DNA of 8,979 nucleotides from Crocinitomicaceae bacterium (lineage in GTDB: Bacteria; Bacteroidota; Bacteroidia; Flavobacteriales_D; Crocinitomicaceae), in the NCBI GenBank assembly GCA_027084145.1, contig JALWLM010000527.1:1-8979 (forward strand), given 5' to 3'. Below are positions 1 through 6,447 of this stretch, piece by piece; within the stretch, counting starts at the first letter, position 1; the number at the start of each line of letters is the position of its first letter. A program made the translations under genes and the position numbers. The notes beneath the pieces are model-generated. The model was not told where the DNA came from. It was given only the letters and a program-made list of their open reading frames with translations, and made no database searches.

Positions 1-23
1 GGGTTAGATGGTATCATTCCGCA

Positions 24-45
24 GAAATTATGGAATGAATCACCG
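24..45 (+). repeat. Direct repeat copy 1 (22 bases)
   Basis: First copy of the 22-base unit that ends GAATGAATCACCG. It pairs with the copy at 135-156, with 20 of 22 positions identical. After the shared core the flanks diverge: GACGG here, GGGCA in the second copy. Confidence 0.7.
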
Positions 46-59
46 ACGGAGTGTGGAAG

Positions 60-76
60 ATGGATTATAAATCCAT
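60..76. repeat. Hairpin 1 of the REP-like region
   Basis: Perfect inverted repeat ATGGATT / AATCCAT with a 7-base stem and the 3-base loop ATA. The inner stem GGATT/AATCC is the same as in the hairpin at 104-126, which suggests both derive from one repeated module. Confidence 0.6.
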
Positions 77-103
77 GAAAATGCTACTTCACTTCGGGGT
101 TTT

Positions 104-126
104 CCGCAGGATTGCAAATCCAGCGG
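104..126. repeat. Hairpin 2 of the REP-like region
   Basis: A 23-base imperfect palindrome. The outer stem is CCGC/GCGG, followed by an A/A mismatch, the inner stem GGATT/AATCC and a GCA loop. It is the strongest hairpin in the first 234 bases. It is followed by AGCGGG rather than a T-run, so it does not look like an intrinsic terminator for a plus-strand transcript. Confidence 0.6.
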
Positions 127-134
127 AGCGGGTA

Positions 135-156
135 GGAATTATCGAATGAATCACCG
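135..156 (+). repeat. Direct repeat copy 2 (22 bases)
   Basis: Second copy of the 22-base unit, 111 bases downstream of the first. It ends about 38 bases before the candidate promoter of the permease gene, so the element lies just upstream of that gene's expression signals. Confidence 0.7.
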
Positions 157-193
157 GGCAAAATCACACTTTATGCCGTTATTATAATTTAAG

Positions 194-201
194 TATTTTT
201 G
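194..201 (+). promoter_or_regulatory. Candidate -7 promoter element of the permease gene
   Basis: TATTTTTG is an exact match to the Bacteroidota -7 consensus TAnnTTTG. No clear -33 TTG is present at the expected distance; the nearest is TTTA at 170-173. Transcription would start near 208, giving a leader of about 27 bases before the proposed ATT start at 235. With the GTG at 322 the leader would be well over 100 bases. The motif is short and the region AT-rich, so a chance match is possible. Confidence 0.4.
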
Positions 202-234
202 TGGGGTTAGTCAATTATATAAATTATAAAAACA

Positions 235-1458
235 ATTAACGTTTCTTTTTACATAGCAAAGAAATATCTTTCCGGTAAAAAACGGAAAAGCATCATCCAA
301 TGGATTACGCGTGTTTCTGTTGTGGGAATCACCATTATTACGGCATCTCTTGTCATATTACTTTCTGCATTTAACGGCATCGAATCGATGATTGAAAAAC
401 TATACTCGGATTTTGATCCTCCCATTAATGTCAAATCAAAAAAAGGGAAAAGTTTTTCGGAAAAAGATTTACCATTATCTTTTTTTCATAAGTTCAAAGA
501 AATCAAAACAGTTTCAAGAGCTATTGAAGAAACAGTTGTCCTCAAACATGAAAAAAAATGGGTCAATGCAACCATGATTGGTGTAGATACCTCTTTCTTA
601 TCGATGTCAAAAATGAAGAAACATATTGTGTCGGGAACACCGGATTTAGAATTTTCGGGGAAACCTCATGCCATTGTAGGCGCTACATTGATGGATCAAT
701 TAGATGCTTTTATTTCCGATTATCAACAAGAAATTTTGACAATTTATTACCCCAAAAGAAATATGAAAATCCGTTTTGGTAAAAACCCTTTTCGTTCAAA
801 GAATATTTTTGTTGCCGCCAAGATGAATTTTAATAAGGAAATCAACCGTTCAACCATTGTCTTTCCTCTCTCTTTTGCTAAAAATTTATTGCGATATGAA
901 GACCGGATTACTTCTTATTTTATGGCACTCAAAAAGGGCGTGGATAAAAATCAATTCAAGCTGAAATTACAAAAGAAACTGGGAAATAAATACAAAGTAT
1001 TTACCGATTACGAAAAAAACGAACTCATTTATAAAACCAGCAAAACAGAGAAAATTATTGTTTTAATCATTCTCTTGTTTATCTTCATTTTAGCGGCTTT
1101 CAACCTCATCGCTTCCATCACTGTTTTATTTACTGAAAAAGAAGCGGATATTCATACCATGATTAGCTTTGGAGCGAATAAACAATTTATTTTTAATATT
1201 TTCTTTTATGAAGGATTGCTCATTGCATTTAAAGGAATTTTTTACGGTCTTATTTTGGGATATGGCATCTGCCTTCTTCAATTAAAATTAGAACTCCTGA
1301 CACTTCCCAATACGGGAGGAGAAGTCTTTCCAATTCGCTTTTCAATTAGCGATGGAATACTTATTTTCATTTCTGTCTCCTTGTTGAGCGTTCTACTATC
1401 CTACTTGCCGGTAAAATATCTTGTTCATCGCTTTTTCACTACCGCAAAAAAACAATAA
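235..1458 (+). CDS. LolC/LolE-family ABC transporter permease (FtsX-like)
   Basis: Inner-membrane permease of the LolC/LolE/FtsX class, expected to work with a LolD-type ATPase in lipoprotein release to the outer membrane. From 235 the product is 407 aa, the usual family length. It has an amphipathic N-terminus with FYIAKKYLSGKK (about 5-16), membrane segment 1 (about 27-47, ending LSAFNG), a periplasmic MacB-PCD-like domain (about 50-270), and three C-terminal membrane segments (about 274-299, 325-349, 373-393). The conserved cytoplasmic motif between segments 2 and 3 is EKEADIHTMISFGA. Start choice: the frame is open from a TAA at 220-222, and the first standard start codon is GTG at 322. 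That GTG lies inside membrane segment 1 and would remove the IAKKY motif. ATT at 235 falls exactly where relatives place Met (M-N-x-x-F-x-IAK). ATT 223 and ATA 226 are less likely. No ATPase gene is adjacent, which is common for this family in Bacteroidota. A start-codon mutation leaving a weakened gene is the alternative. Confidence 0.85.
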   Translation: MNVSFYIAKKYLSGKKRKSIIQWITRVSVVGITIITASLVILLSAFNGIESMIEKLYSDFDPPINVKSKKGKSFSEKDLPLSFFHKFKEIKTVSRAIEETVVLKHEKKWVNATMIGVDTSFLSMSKMKKHIVSGTPDLEFSGKPHAIVGATLMDQLDAFISDYQQEILTIYYPKRNMKIRFGKNPFRSKNIFVAAKMNFNKEINRSTIVFPLSFAKNLLRYEDRITSYFMALKKGVDKNQFKLKLQKKLGNKYKVFTDYEKNELIYKTSKTEKIIVLIILLFIFILAAFNLIASITVLFTEKEADIHTMISFGANKQFIFNIFFYEGLLIAFKGIFYGLILGYGICLLQLKLELLTLPNTGGEVFPIRFSISDGILIFISVSLLSVLLSYLPVKYLVHRFFTTAKKQ

Positions 1459-2874
1459 TCATTCTACTTTGCTTAACTTCAGCATATTGGATTTCCCCAA
1501 TGCTTCGATGGGCATGGAAGCGATATTAATCACTAAATCTCCTTCCTTTACAATGCCGTTATCTTTTAAAATTTGTTTACAATCAGCAATTGTTGCATCT
1601 GTGCTAACTCTCTTATCATAAAAGAATCCTCTGACCCCCCATATCAGACTTAATTGAGTTAAAATCTCTTTATTACTTGTAAAAACATACGTTTCTGCTT
1701 TAGGTCGTTGTGATGCAATTTTATAAGCCGTATATCCCGTAAATGACATTGTTAAAATTGCTTTGGCTTCTGTTCTTCTGGAAAGGCGACAGGCATTGTA
1801 ACAAATGGAATCTGTAATAAAACGATCTCCTCTATGCTCAGGTTCTGTTTCTTTGTAATAAATTCCTTCAAAAGTTTCCATTTCTTCAACAATATTTGCC
1901 ATTGTCTCGATGACTTCTATCGGAAATTTTCCCACAGAAGTTTCTGCGGATAACATCACGGCATCAGCACCATCCAAAACAGCATTTGCCACATCGTTTA
2001 CTTCCGCTCTTGTCGGTGAACTGGATTCAATCATACTCTCCATCATTTGCGTTGCAACAATGACGGGTTTTGCATATTTCATTCCCTTATTGATAATCTC
2101 TTTCTGAATTAAAGGAACTTTCTGATATGGTATTTCAACCCCTAAATCACCTCTTGCGACCATCAAAGCATCTGTCTCACTGACTATTTCATCAATATTT
2201 TCTATGGCTTCCGGCTTTTCTATCTTTGCTATAACTCTTGCCTTTGCTTCTTTCTCCTGAATAATTTTCTTCAATTCTATGATGTCCAATCCCTTACGTA
2301 CAAAAGACAGTCCGATCCAATCCAATTTTTGTTCTAAAGCGAAATTAAGATCTTTTAAATCTTTTTCCGTTAGACAAGGTAAAGATATCTTAGTGTTTGG
2401 AAGGTTCACTCCTTTATTTGATGTTAAAGGTCCTCCGTGAATCACTTTGGTTTTTACTTTATCTTCTTTATTAGTTTCTAATATTTCCAAACTTAACTTT
2501 CCGTCATTGAGCAAAATGATTTCGCCTTCCGTTACGTCTTTAGGTAAGTCCTTGTAATTAATGGAAAAACGCTTTTCATCTCCCAATATATCTGTCGTAA
2601 CAATCTCAAGAACAGTCCCTTCTTTCAATACAACGCCTTCTTTCATTTTTCCTGTTCTAATCTTCGGTCCTTGGAGATCTCCCAAAATGGCAACGTTCAA
2701 TCCTTTCTTTTTATTTAATTGTCGAATCAATTGAATCGTCTTCAAATGATCTTCATGTGTTCCATGAGAAAAATTTAAACGACATACATCTAATCCTTTA
2801 TCAAACATTTTTGAAAGAACATCTTCTGCCATAATAGCAGGTCCCATTGTCGCTATAATTTTTGTTTTTTTCAT
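1459..2874 (-). CDS. pyk: Pyruvate kinase
   Basis: Catalyses phosphoenolpyruvate + ADP to pyruvate + ATP, the last step of glycolysis, in the cytoplasm. The product is 471 aa, normal for the bacterial enzyme. Visible motifs are the N-terminal TKIIATMGP, the PEP/nucleotide-contacting RLNFSHG (32-38), GDLQGPKIRTG (65-75, at the start of the B domain), and the pyruvate kinase signature around AKIEKPEAI with catalytic Lys217 and metal ligand Glu219. MVARGDLGVEI (238-248) supplies the second metal ligand, Asp243. ATQMMESM (274-281) and the SPTRAEVNDVANAV stretch complete the barrel. The C-terminal domain (from about 350) is the regulatory fold; I cannot read an effector site with confidence. This is the last gene of the pgk cluster. 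Its ATG lies 2 bases after the stop of the IPExxxVDY gene, with GAG just before the ATG, so translational coupling is likely. Its TGA directly abuts the TAA of the convergent permease gene. Confidence 0.98.
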   Translation of the reverse strand: MKKTKIIATMGPAIMAEDVLSKMFDKGLDVCRLNFSHGTHEDHLKTIQLIRQLNKKKGLNVAILGDLQGPKIRTGKMKEGVVLKEGTVLEIVTTDILGDEKRFSINYKDLPKDVTEGEIILLNDGKLSLEILETNKEDKVKTKVIHGGPLTSNKGVNLPNTKISLPCLTEKDLKDLNFALEQKLDWIGLSFVRKGLDIIELKKIIQEKEAKARVIAKIEKPEAIENIDEIVSETDALMVARGDLGVEIPYQKVPLIQKEIINKGMKYAKPVIVATQMMESMIESSSPTRAEVNDVANAVLDGADAVMLSAETSVGKFPIEVIETMANIVEEMETFEGIYYKETEPEHRGDRFITDSICYNACRLSRRTEAKAILTMSFTGYTAYKIASQRPKAETYVFTSNKEILTQLSLIWGVRGFFYDKRVSTDATIADCKQILKDNGIVKEGDLVINIASMPIEALGKSNMLKLSKVE

Positions 2875-2876
2875 CT

Positions 2877-3311
2877 CTAATGTATTTCTAATATTTCCAT
2901 TTCAGGGATTTCTTCCGCTTCAAACTCATAGGCACCAACGATTAAATCCACTCCTCTTAATTTATTTCTTATTTCTATAATATCCAAAATTGTATTCTCA
3001 TATAAAAACAAAAAATAATCAATTAACGGTTTACTTGGTATCAGCATTTCACCTTGCACCTTGTTTTTGATTAAAAAGAAATAGGTCTTTGTATCTTCAT
3101 CAAAACACTCAAACCATGGAAATTGACATTCTTTTTTTTTAATTGTTTTTTTAAAATCTTTTTCTTTTCGATATAAATTTATTCCCAATGTATTATTGAC
3201 AAACCAAGCTAATCGAAAATCTTGAACAGGAGAACAAATACCAATGATTTCCACATTCAAATCATCGTCAAAATCATCTAACCGAAGTCTTATTTTTTTC
3301 TGTTTAGCCAT
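2877..3311 (-). CDS. IPExxxVDY-family protein
   Basis: Small, highly charged cytoplasmic protein of 144 aa with no signal peptide or membrane segment. The assignment rests on the motif LIPSKPLIDYFLF near the middle, which matches the family's IPExxxVDY box with Ser for Glu and Ile for Val. Position supports it: in flavobacteria this family typically sits directly upstream of pyk. Its biochemical function is unknown. The C-terminus is very acidic (many Glu from about residue 130). Start choice: ATG at 3311 is preferred, giving MAKQKKIRLRL, with an AAGGTGG stretch a few bases upstream as a plausible ribosome binding site. A GTG at 3320 would add three residues (MVL) and is less likely. With ATG 3311 it overlaps the preceding lipoprotein gene by 8 bases (ATGGCTAA). 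A run of nine A on the coding strand (3132-3140) encodes the lysines of IKKKEC. The relatives' usual upstream neighbour rnc is absent here. Confidence 0.8.
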   Translation of the reverse strand: MAKQKKIRLRLDDFDDDLNVEIIGICSPVQDFRLAWFVNNTLGINLYRKEKDFKKTIKKKECQFPWFECFDEDTKTYFFLIKNKVQGEMLIPSKPLIDYFLFLYENTILDIIEIRNKLRGVDLIVGAYEFEAEEIPEMEILEIH

Positions 3312-3774
3312 TAAAACCACCTTTAAGCTTAGGTACTTTTATTTTTTTTCGTTCATCAACCGATATTTTTTTCGATAAAAAGAAAATTCCTCCTTTCAAA
3401 TCACCTTTTAATCGAATATTGGCCTCTTCTTTCCCTAAAATTTTCATAAGTTTGAGCAACATTCCTTTTGTTAATGTTAATGTCATCGGTGCGGAAACAT
3501 GGGTTACCCGTTTTCTTTTTAACTTTATTTTTTTATCTAAATTTAAGTACCCTATAAATTCATCTTCTACATAAACCGATAAAATTGATTTTTTAATTTT
3601 CAACGAAAAGGCATTTTCATTGAGAACATCAGCATCAAAAATCAATTTCACTTTACCGTCTTTGATTTCTTCTACGTCAAAACGGTTTACCTGCTGTAAG
3701 TCAGGACTGTAAAAAGTGCAAGACGTTAAAAACAAAAAGGAAGCAATTAAGATATATTGAACGCTTTTAATCAT
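3304..3774 (-). CDS. LEA type 2 family lipoprotein
   Basis: Predicted lipoprotein of 156 aa. A short hydrophobic signal (about 7-16) is followed by the lipobox LTSC, with Cys19 as the lipidation site, so the mature protein should be anchored to a membrane facing the periplasm or beyond. The rest is one small domain rich in beta-strand patterns. Phrases such as KLIFDADVLNENAFSLKIKK followed by LSVYVEDEFIG fit the LEA-type-2 / WHy (water stress and hypersensitive response) fold, in which paired strands describe 'natural' versus modified packing. The C-terminal half is strongly basic. No enzymatic residues are apparent, and a molecular role is not known for bacterial members. Its ATG overlaps the end of the M20 peptidase gene by 8 bases (ATGATTAA), and its stop overlaps the next gene by 8, so it is firmly in the operon. 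Lipoprotein status is well supported; the LEA assignment is moderately sure. Confidence 0.75.
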   Translation of the reverse strand: MIKSVQYILIASFLFLTSCTFYSPDLQQVNRFDVEEIKDGKVKLIFDADVLNENAFSLKIKKSILSVYVEDEFIGYLNLDKKIKLKRKRVTHVSAPMTLTLTKGMLLKLMKILGKEEANIRLKGDLKGGIFFLSKKISVDERKKIKVPKLKGGFNG

Positions 3775-5158
3775 TACTTAATTCTTTAAAGTTTGAATAA
3801 AAATAAGGTATCGTCTCAATTCCTTTAAAATAATTGAATAAACCGAAATGTTCATTAGGGGAATGAATCGCATCGCTGTCCAATCCGAATCCCATTAATA
3901 TGGTTTTTAGTCCCAACTCTTTCTCAAACATTGCAACAATTGGAATTGAACCTCCGCTTCTTAAAGGTATCGGCTTCTTTCCAAAAGTGGCTTCATACGC
4001 TTTACTTGCGGCTTTGTACCCAATTGTGTTAATTGGAGTCACCGATGGTTCTCCTCCGTGATGTGGCGTTACTTTTACTCTAATACCTTTCGGCGCTAAA
4101 GATTGGAAATATTCCGTGAATAATTTGGTTATCTCCTCCGAATTTTGATTTGGAACCAATCGCATCGATATTTTTGCGTATGCTTTTGACGGTATTACTG
4201 TTTTTGCTCCTTCTCCGGTATAGCCTCCCCACATTCCATTTACATCTAATGACGGGCGAATTGAACCTCTCTCCAATGTCGTATAACCTTCTTCTCCATA
4301 AACATCTTCGATATCCAATGCTTTGCAATAGTCTTCTTTGCTAAACGGTGCTTTTGCCATTTCTTCTCTCTCTTCTTTCGATAATTCCTCCACTTTATCA
4401 TAAAAACCGGGAATTGTTATCTTCTTTTTATCATCATGTAAAGTCGCTATCATTTTGGCTAAAATATTCAATGGATTCGTAACACAACCTCCATATAATC
4501 CTGAATGCAAATCTCTATTGGGTCCCGTCACTTCCACTTCAACATAACTCAAACCTCTCAATCCTGTGGTAATTGAAGGTGTATCATTGGCTAACATTCC
4601 CGTATCAGAAACAAGAATAATATCTGCCTTTAACCGTTCTTTATTCTCTTTAACAAAAGTGGTTAGGTTCACACTTCCAACTTCTTCTTCTCCCTCAACC
4701 ATAAATTTGACATTGCACGGTAACTCTCCCGTTTTCATCATCGCCTCAAATGCCTTTACATGCATATATAATTGACCTTTGTCATCACATGCCCCTCTTG
4801 CAAAAATGGCTCCTTCAGGATGAATTTCTGTTTTTTTAATAACGGGGTCAAAAGGTGGTGAATCCCATAATTCAAGGGGGTCTGCCGGTTGAACATCATA
4901 ATGCCCGTAAACCAAAACAGTGGGAAGATTTTTATCAATGATTTTTTCTCCATAAACAATCGGATGTCCGTCTGTTCTACAAACTTCTACATTTTCAGCT
5001 CCTGCTTCTTTTAGCTTGTCGGCTAAATCAAAAGCCATTTTTTCAACATCTCCTTTGTAACTCGAGTCTGCCGAAATAGACGGAATACGAAGTATTTCTA
5101 ATAATTCACCAACAAACCGTTGCTTATGCTCTTGGATATATTCTTGTGTTTTTTTCAT
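3767..5158 (-). CDS. M20-family metallopeptidase (dipeptidase, CNDP-like)
   Basis: Zinc-dependent dipeptidase of family M20, close in type to cytosolic non-specific dipeptidases. It would hydrolyse short peptides, giving free amino acids. The product is 463 aa, typical of the group. The di-metal set is complete: His86 and Asp88 in GHYDVQPAD, bridging Asp125 in GACDDKGQ, catalytic Glu158 and ligand Glu159 in EGEEEVGS, Asp185 in VSDTG, and His432 in HSPNEHF. An inserted dimerisation ('lid') domain spans roughly 200-390. It includes DLHSGLYGG, where His218 is the residue that reaches across to the partner's active site in this family. No signal peptide is seen, so it should be cytoplasmic. The ATG lies 4 bases after the pgk stop in an A-rich stretch. 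Exact substrate preference (general dipeptides, Xaa-His or other) cannot be told from sequence alone. It is the second gene of the pgk cluster. Confidence 0.93.
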   Translation of the reverse strand: MKKTQEYIQEHKQRFVGELLEILRIPSISADSSYKGDVEKMAFDLADKLKEAGAENVEVCRTDGHPIVYGEKIIDKNLPTVLVYGHYDVQPADPLELWDSPPFDPVIKKTEIHPEGAIFARGACDDKGQLYMHVKAFEAMMKTGELPCNVKFMVEGEEEVGSVNLTTFVKENKERLKADIILVSDTGMLANDTPSITTGLRGLSYVEVEVTGPNRDLHSGLYGGCVTNPLNILAKMIATLHDDKKKITIPGFYDKVEELSKEEREEMAKAPFSKEDYCKALDIEDVYGEEGYTTLERGSIRPSLDVNGMWGGYTGEGAKTVIPSKAYAKISMRLVPNQNSEEITKLFTEYFQSLAPKGIRVKVTPHHGGEPSVTPINTIGYKAASKAYEATFGKKPIPLRSGGSIPIVAMFEKELGLKTILMGFGLDSDAIHSPNEHFGLFNYFKGIETIPYFYSNFKELSND

Positions 5159-5162
5159 TTTT

Positions 5163-6356
5163 TTATTCTTTGATTGCTTTTATTCCGGGGAGTTCTTTTC
5201 CTTCCAAATATTCTAACATTGCTCCTCCCCCGGTAGAAACATAACTTACTTTATCCGCAAAACCAAACATGTTAATGGCGGCAACGGAGTCTCCACCTCC
5301 AACTAAAGAAAAAGCACCCTTTTCTGTCGCTCTAACAATTGATCTTGCTATTTCCAATGTTCCACTTTGGAATTTTTCCATCTCAAAAACACCCATAGGT
5401 CCATTCCATAAAATGACTTTAGATTGAGTCAATATTTCATCACACATTTGAATGGTTTTCGGTCCGACATCCAATCCCATCCATTCATCAGGAATTTCTG
5501 TTATCGGAACAATTTGTGTGTTTGCATCATTACTGAAAACATCTGCAATAACCGTATCAACAGGAATCAAAATATTTACACTTTTTTCTTTGGCTTCTTT
5601 CAAAATCTGATTTGCCATTTCCAAATAATCATCTTCCACTAAAGAATTTCCTACATTTCCTTCTTGTGCTTTCACAAAAGTATATGCCATTCCTCCTCCG
5701 ACAATAAGATGATCTACTCGTTCTAACAACCTTTTAATGATAGTAATTTTTGAAGATACTTTTGCTCCTCCTACAATCGCCGTTCTTGGTTTTTCTTTAC
5801 TGTTTAATACTTTGTCAACTGCTTTAATTTCATTTTCAATTAAGAATCCAAACATTTTATCATTCGGAAAAAACTTTGCTACCACTGTTGTACTTGCATG
5901 TGCTCTATGCGCTGTTCCAAAAGCATCATTAATGAAACAGTCTCCATGCTTGGCTAATTGCTTGGAAAAAGTCTCATCTCCCATTGTTTCTTGCTTATAA
6001 AAACGAACATTTTCCAATAACAAAATTTCCCCCGGAGATAAATTCTCACTCATTTCAAACGCTTCTTTTCCAATGCAATCACTTGCAAACTTGACTTGTT
6101 TCTCCAATACTTTTTCTATTTCAGAAATAATATGCTTTAATGAAAAACGGTCTTCGGGACCTTGTTTGGGTCTCCCTAAATGTGACATTAAAACAACGCT
6201 TCCTCCTTTTTCCAAAACATGTAAAATGGTTGGAGCTGCAGCTCTTATTCTGGTATTGTCTGTTACGGTCAATGTTTTCTTATCTAACGGAACATTGAAA
6301 TCTACCCTTATCAATGCTCTTTTTCCTTCAAAAGGGTAAGTATGAATACTTTTCAT
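5163..6356 (-). CDS. pgk: Phosphoglycerate kinase
   Basis: Catalyses 1,3-bisphosphoglycerate + ADP to 3-phosphoglycerate + ATP, reversible, in glycolysis and gluconeogenesis. The product is 397 aa, normal length. The N-terminal substrate domain shows RVDFNVPLD (17-25), Arg36 in DNTRIRAA, SHLGRP (58-63), LENVRF (114-119) and NDAFGTAHRAHAS (143-155). The C-terminal nucleotide domain shows GGAKVSSK (196-203), WNGPMGVFE, the adenine/phosphate loop GGGDS (353-357) and STGGGAMLEYL (374-384). All catalytic signatures are intact. It is the first gene of a five-gene minus-strand cluster that ends with pyk, so two glycolytic ATP-forming enzymes may share one transcript. A TATATTTG element 28 bases upstream of the ATG is the likely promoter. 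Only 91 bases separate it from the upstream TraB-like gene, so some read-through from hutI/TraB is possible. The ATG start gives the family-standard N-terminus. Confidence 0.98.
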   Translation of the reverse strand: MKSIHTYPFEGKRALIRVDFNVPLDKKTLTVTDNTRIRAAAPTILHVLEKGGSVVLMSHLGRPKQGPEDRFSLKHIISEIEKVLEKQVKFASDCIGKEAFEMSENLSPGEILLLENVRFYKQETMGDETFSKQLAKHGDCFINDAFGTAHRAHASTTVVAKFFPNDKMFGFLIENEIKAVDKVLNSKEKPRTAIVGGAKVSSKITIIKRLLERVDHLIVGGGMAYTFVKAQEGNVGNSLVEDDYLEMANQILKEAKEKSVNILIPVDTVIADVFSNDANTQIVPITEIPDEWMGLDVGPKTIQMCDEILTQSKVILWNGPMGVFEMEKFQSGTLEIARSIVRATEKGAFSLVGGGDSVAAINMFGFADKVSYVSTGGGAMLEYLEGKELPGIKAIKE

Positions 6357-6383
6357 GAATTATTTAATATTTATTCCACACAA

Positions 6384-6391
6384 CAAATATA
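6384..6391 (-). promoter_or_regulatory. Candidate -7 promoter element of the pgk operon
   Basis: Read on the minus strand this is TATATTTG, an exact match to TAnnTTTG. It ends 27 bases before the pgk ATG, so transcription would start near 6377 with a leader of about 20 bases. No convincing -33 TTG lies 17-23 bases upstream. The rest of the gap (6357-6447) is AT-rich and I see no clear hairpin terminator for the upstream gene. Confidence 0.5.
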
Positions 6392-6447
6392 TGGCTTATT
6401 TACGGGATATTCTTATTGAAAAATAAAATAAAGATGAATCGTGTTGT

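Larger units (their letters stand above)
15..158. repeat. REP-like non-coding repeat region
   Basis: This stretch carries two near-identical 22-base direct repeats, at 24-45 and 135-156. They differ at two positions and share the core GAATGAATCACCG. Between them lie two short hairpins (60-76 and 104-126), each with a GGATT/AATCC stem and a three-base loop. A further small inverted repeat, CATTCC (15-20) with GGAATG (32-37), sits in the first copy. No reading frame of gene-like length crosses the stretch. The arrangement of short GC-richer palindromes in an AT-rich intergenic region, repeated in tandem, resembles REP/BIME-type elements. In Bacteroidota such elements can be mobilised by REP-associated Y1 transposases. 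No transposase is visible here, so the mobile-element link is inference. The left edge may extend past the start of the window. Confidence 0.55.

Noticed and set aside
1..78. Open stretch on the plus strand from the window edge to TGA at 76-78, reading GLDGIIPQKLWNESPTECG...
   Set aside because: It is only about 25 codons, lies across the repeat copy and first hairpin, and resembles no protein tail I recognise. It is more likely the repeat itself read by chance.
15..158. Possible CRISPR array or tRNA/small RNA gene in the repeat region
   Set aside because: There are only two repeat copies, 111 bases apart, with internal hairpins rather than unique spacers. No cloverleaf with a T-loop GTTCGA-type sequence is present.
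4150..6339. Several plus-strand open frames of 64-88 codons opposite the peptidase and pgk genes
   Set aside because: They are antisense shadows of strongly conserved genes, without family motifs or credible start signals.
6357..6447. Intrinsic terminator between the TraB-like gene and pgk
   Set aside because: The only inverted repeats here have stems of about 5 A/T pairs and no clear U-tract after a GC stem, so I could not support one.
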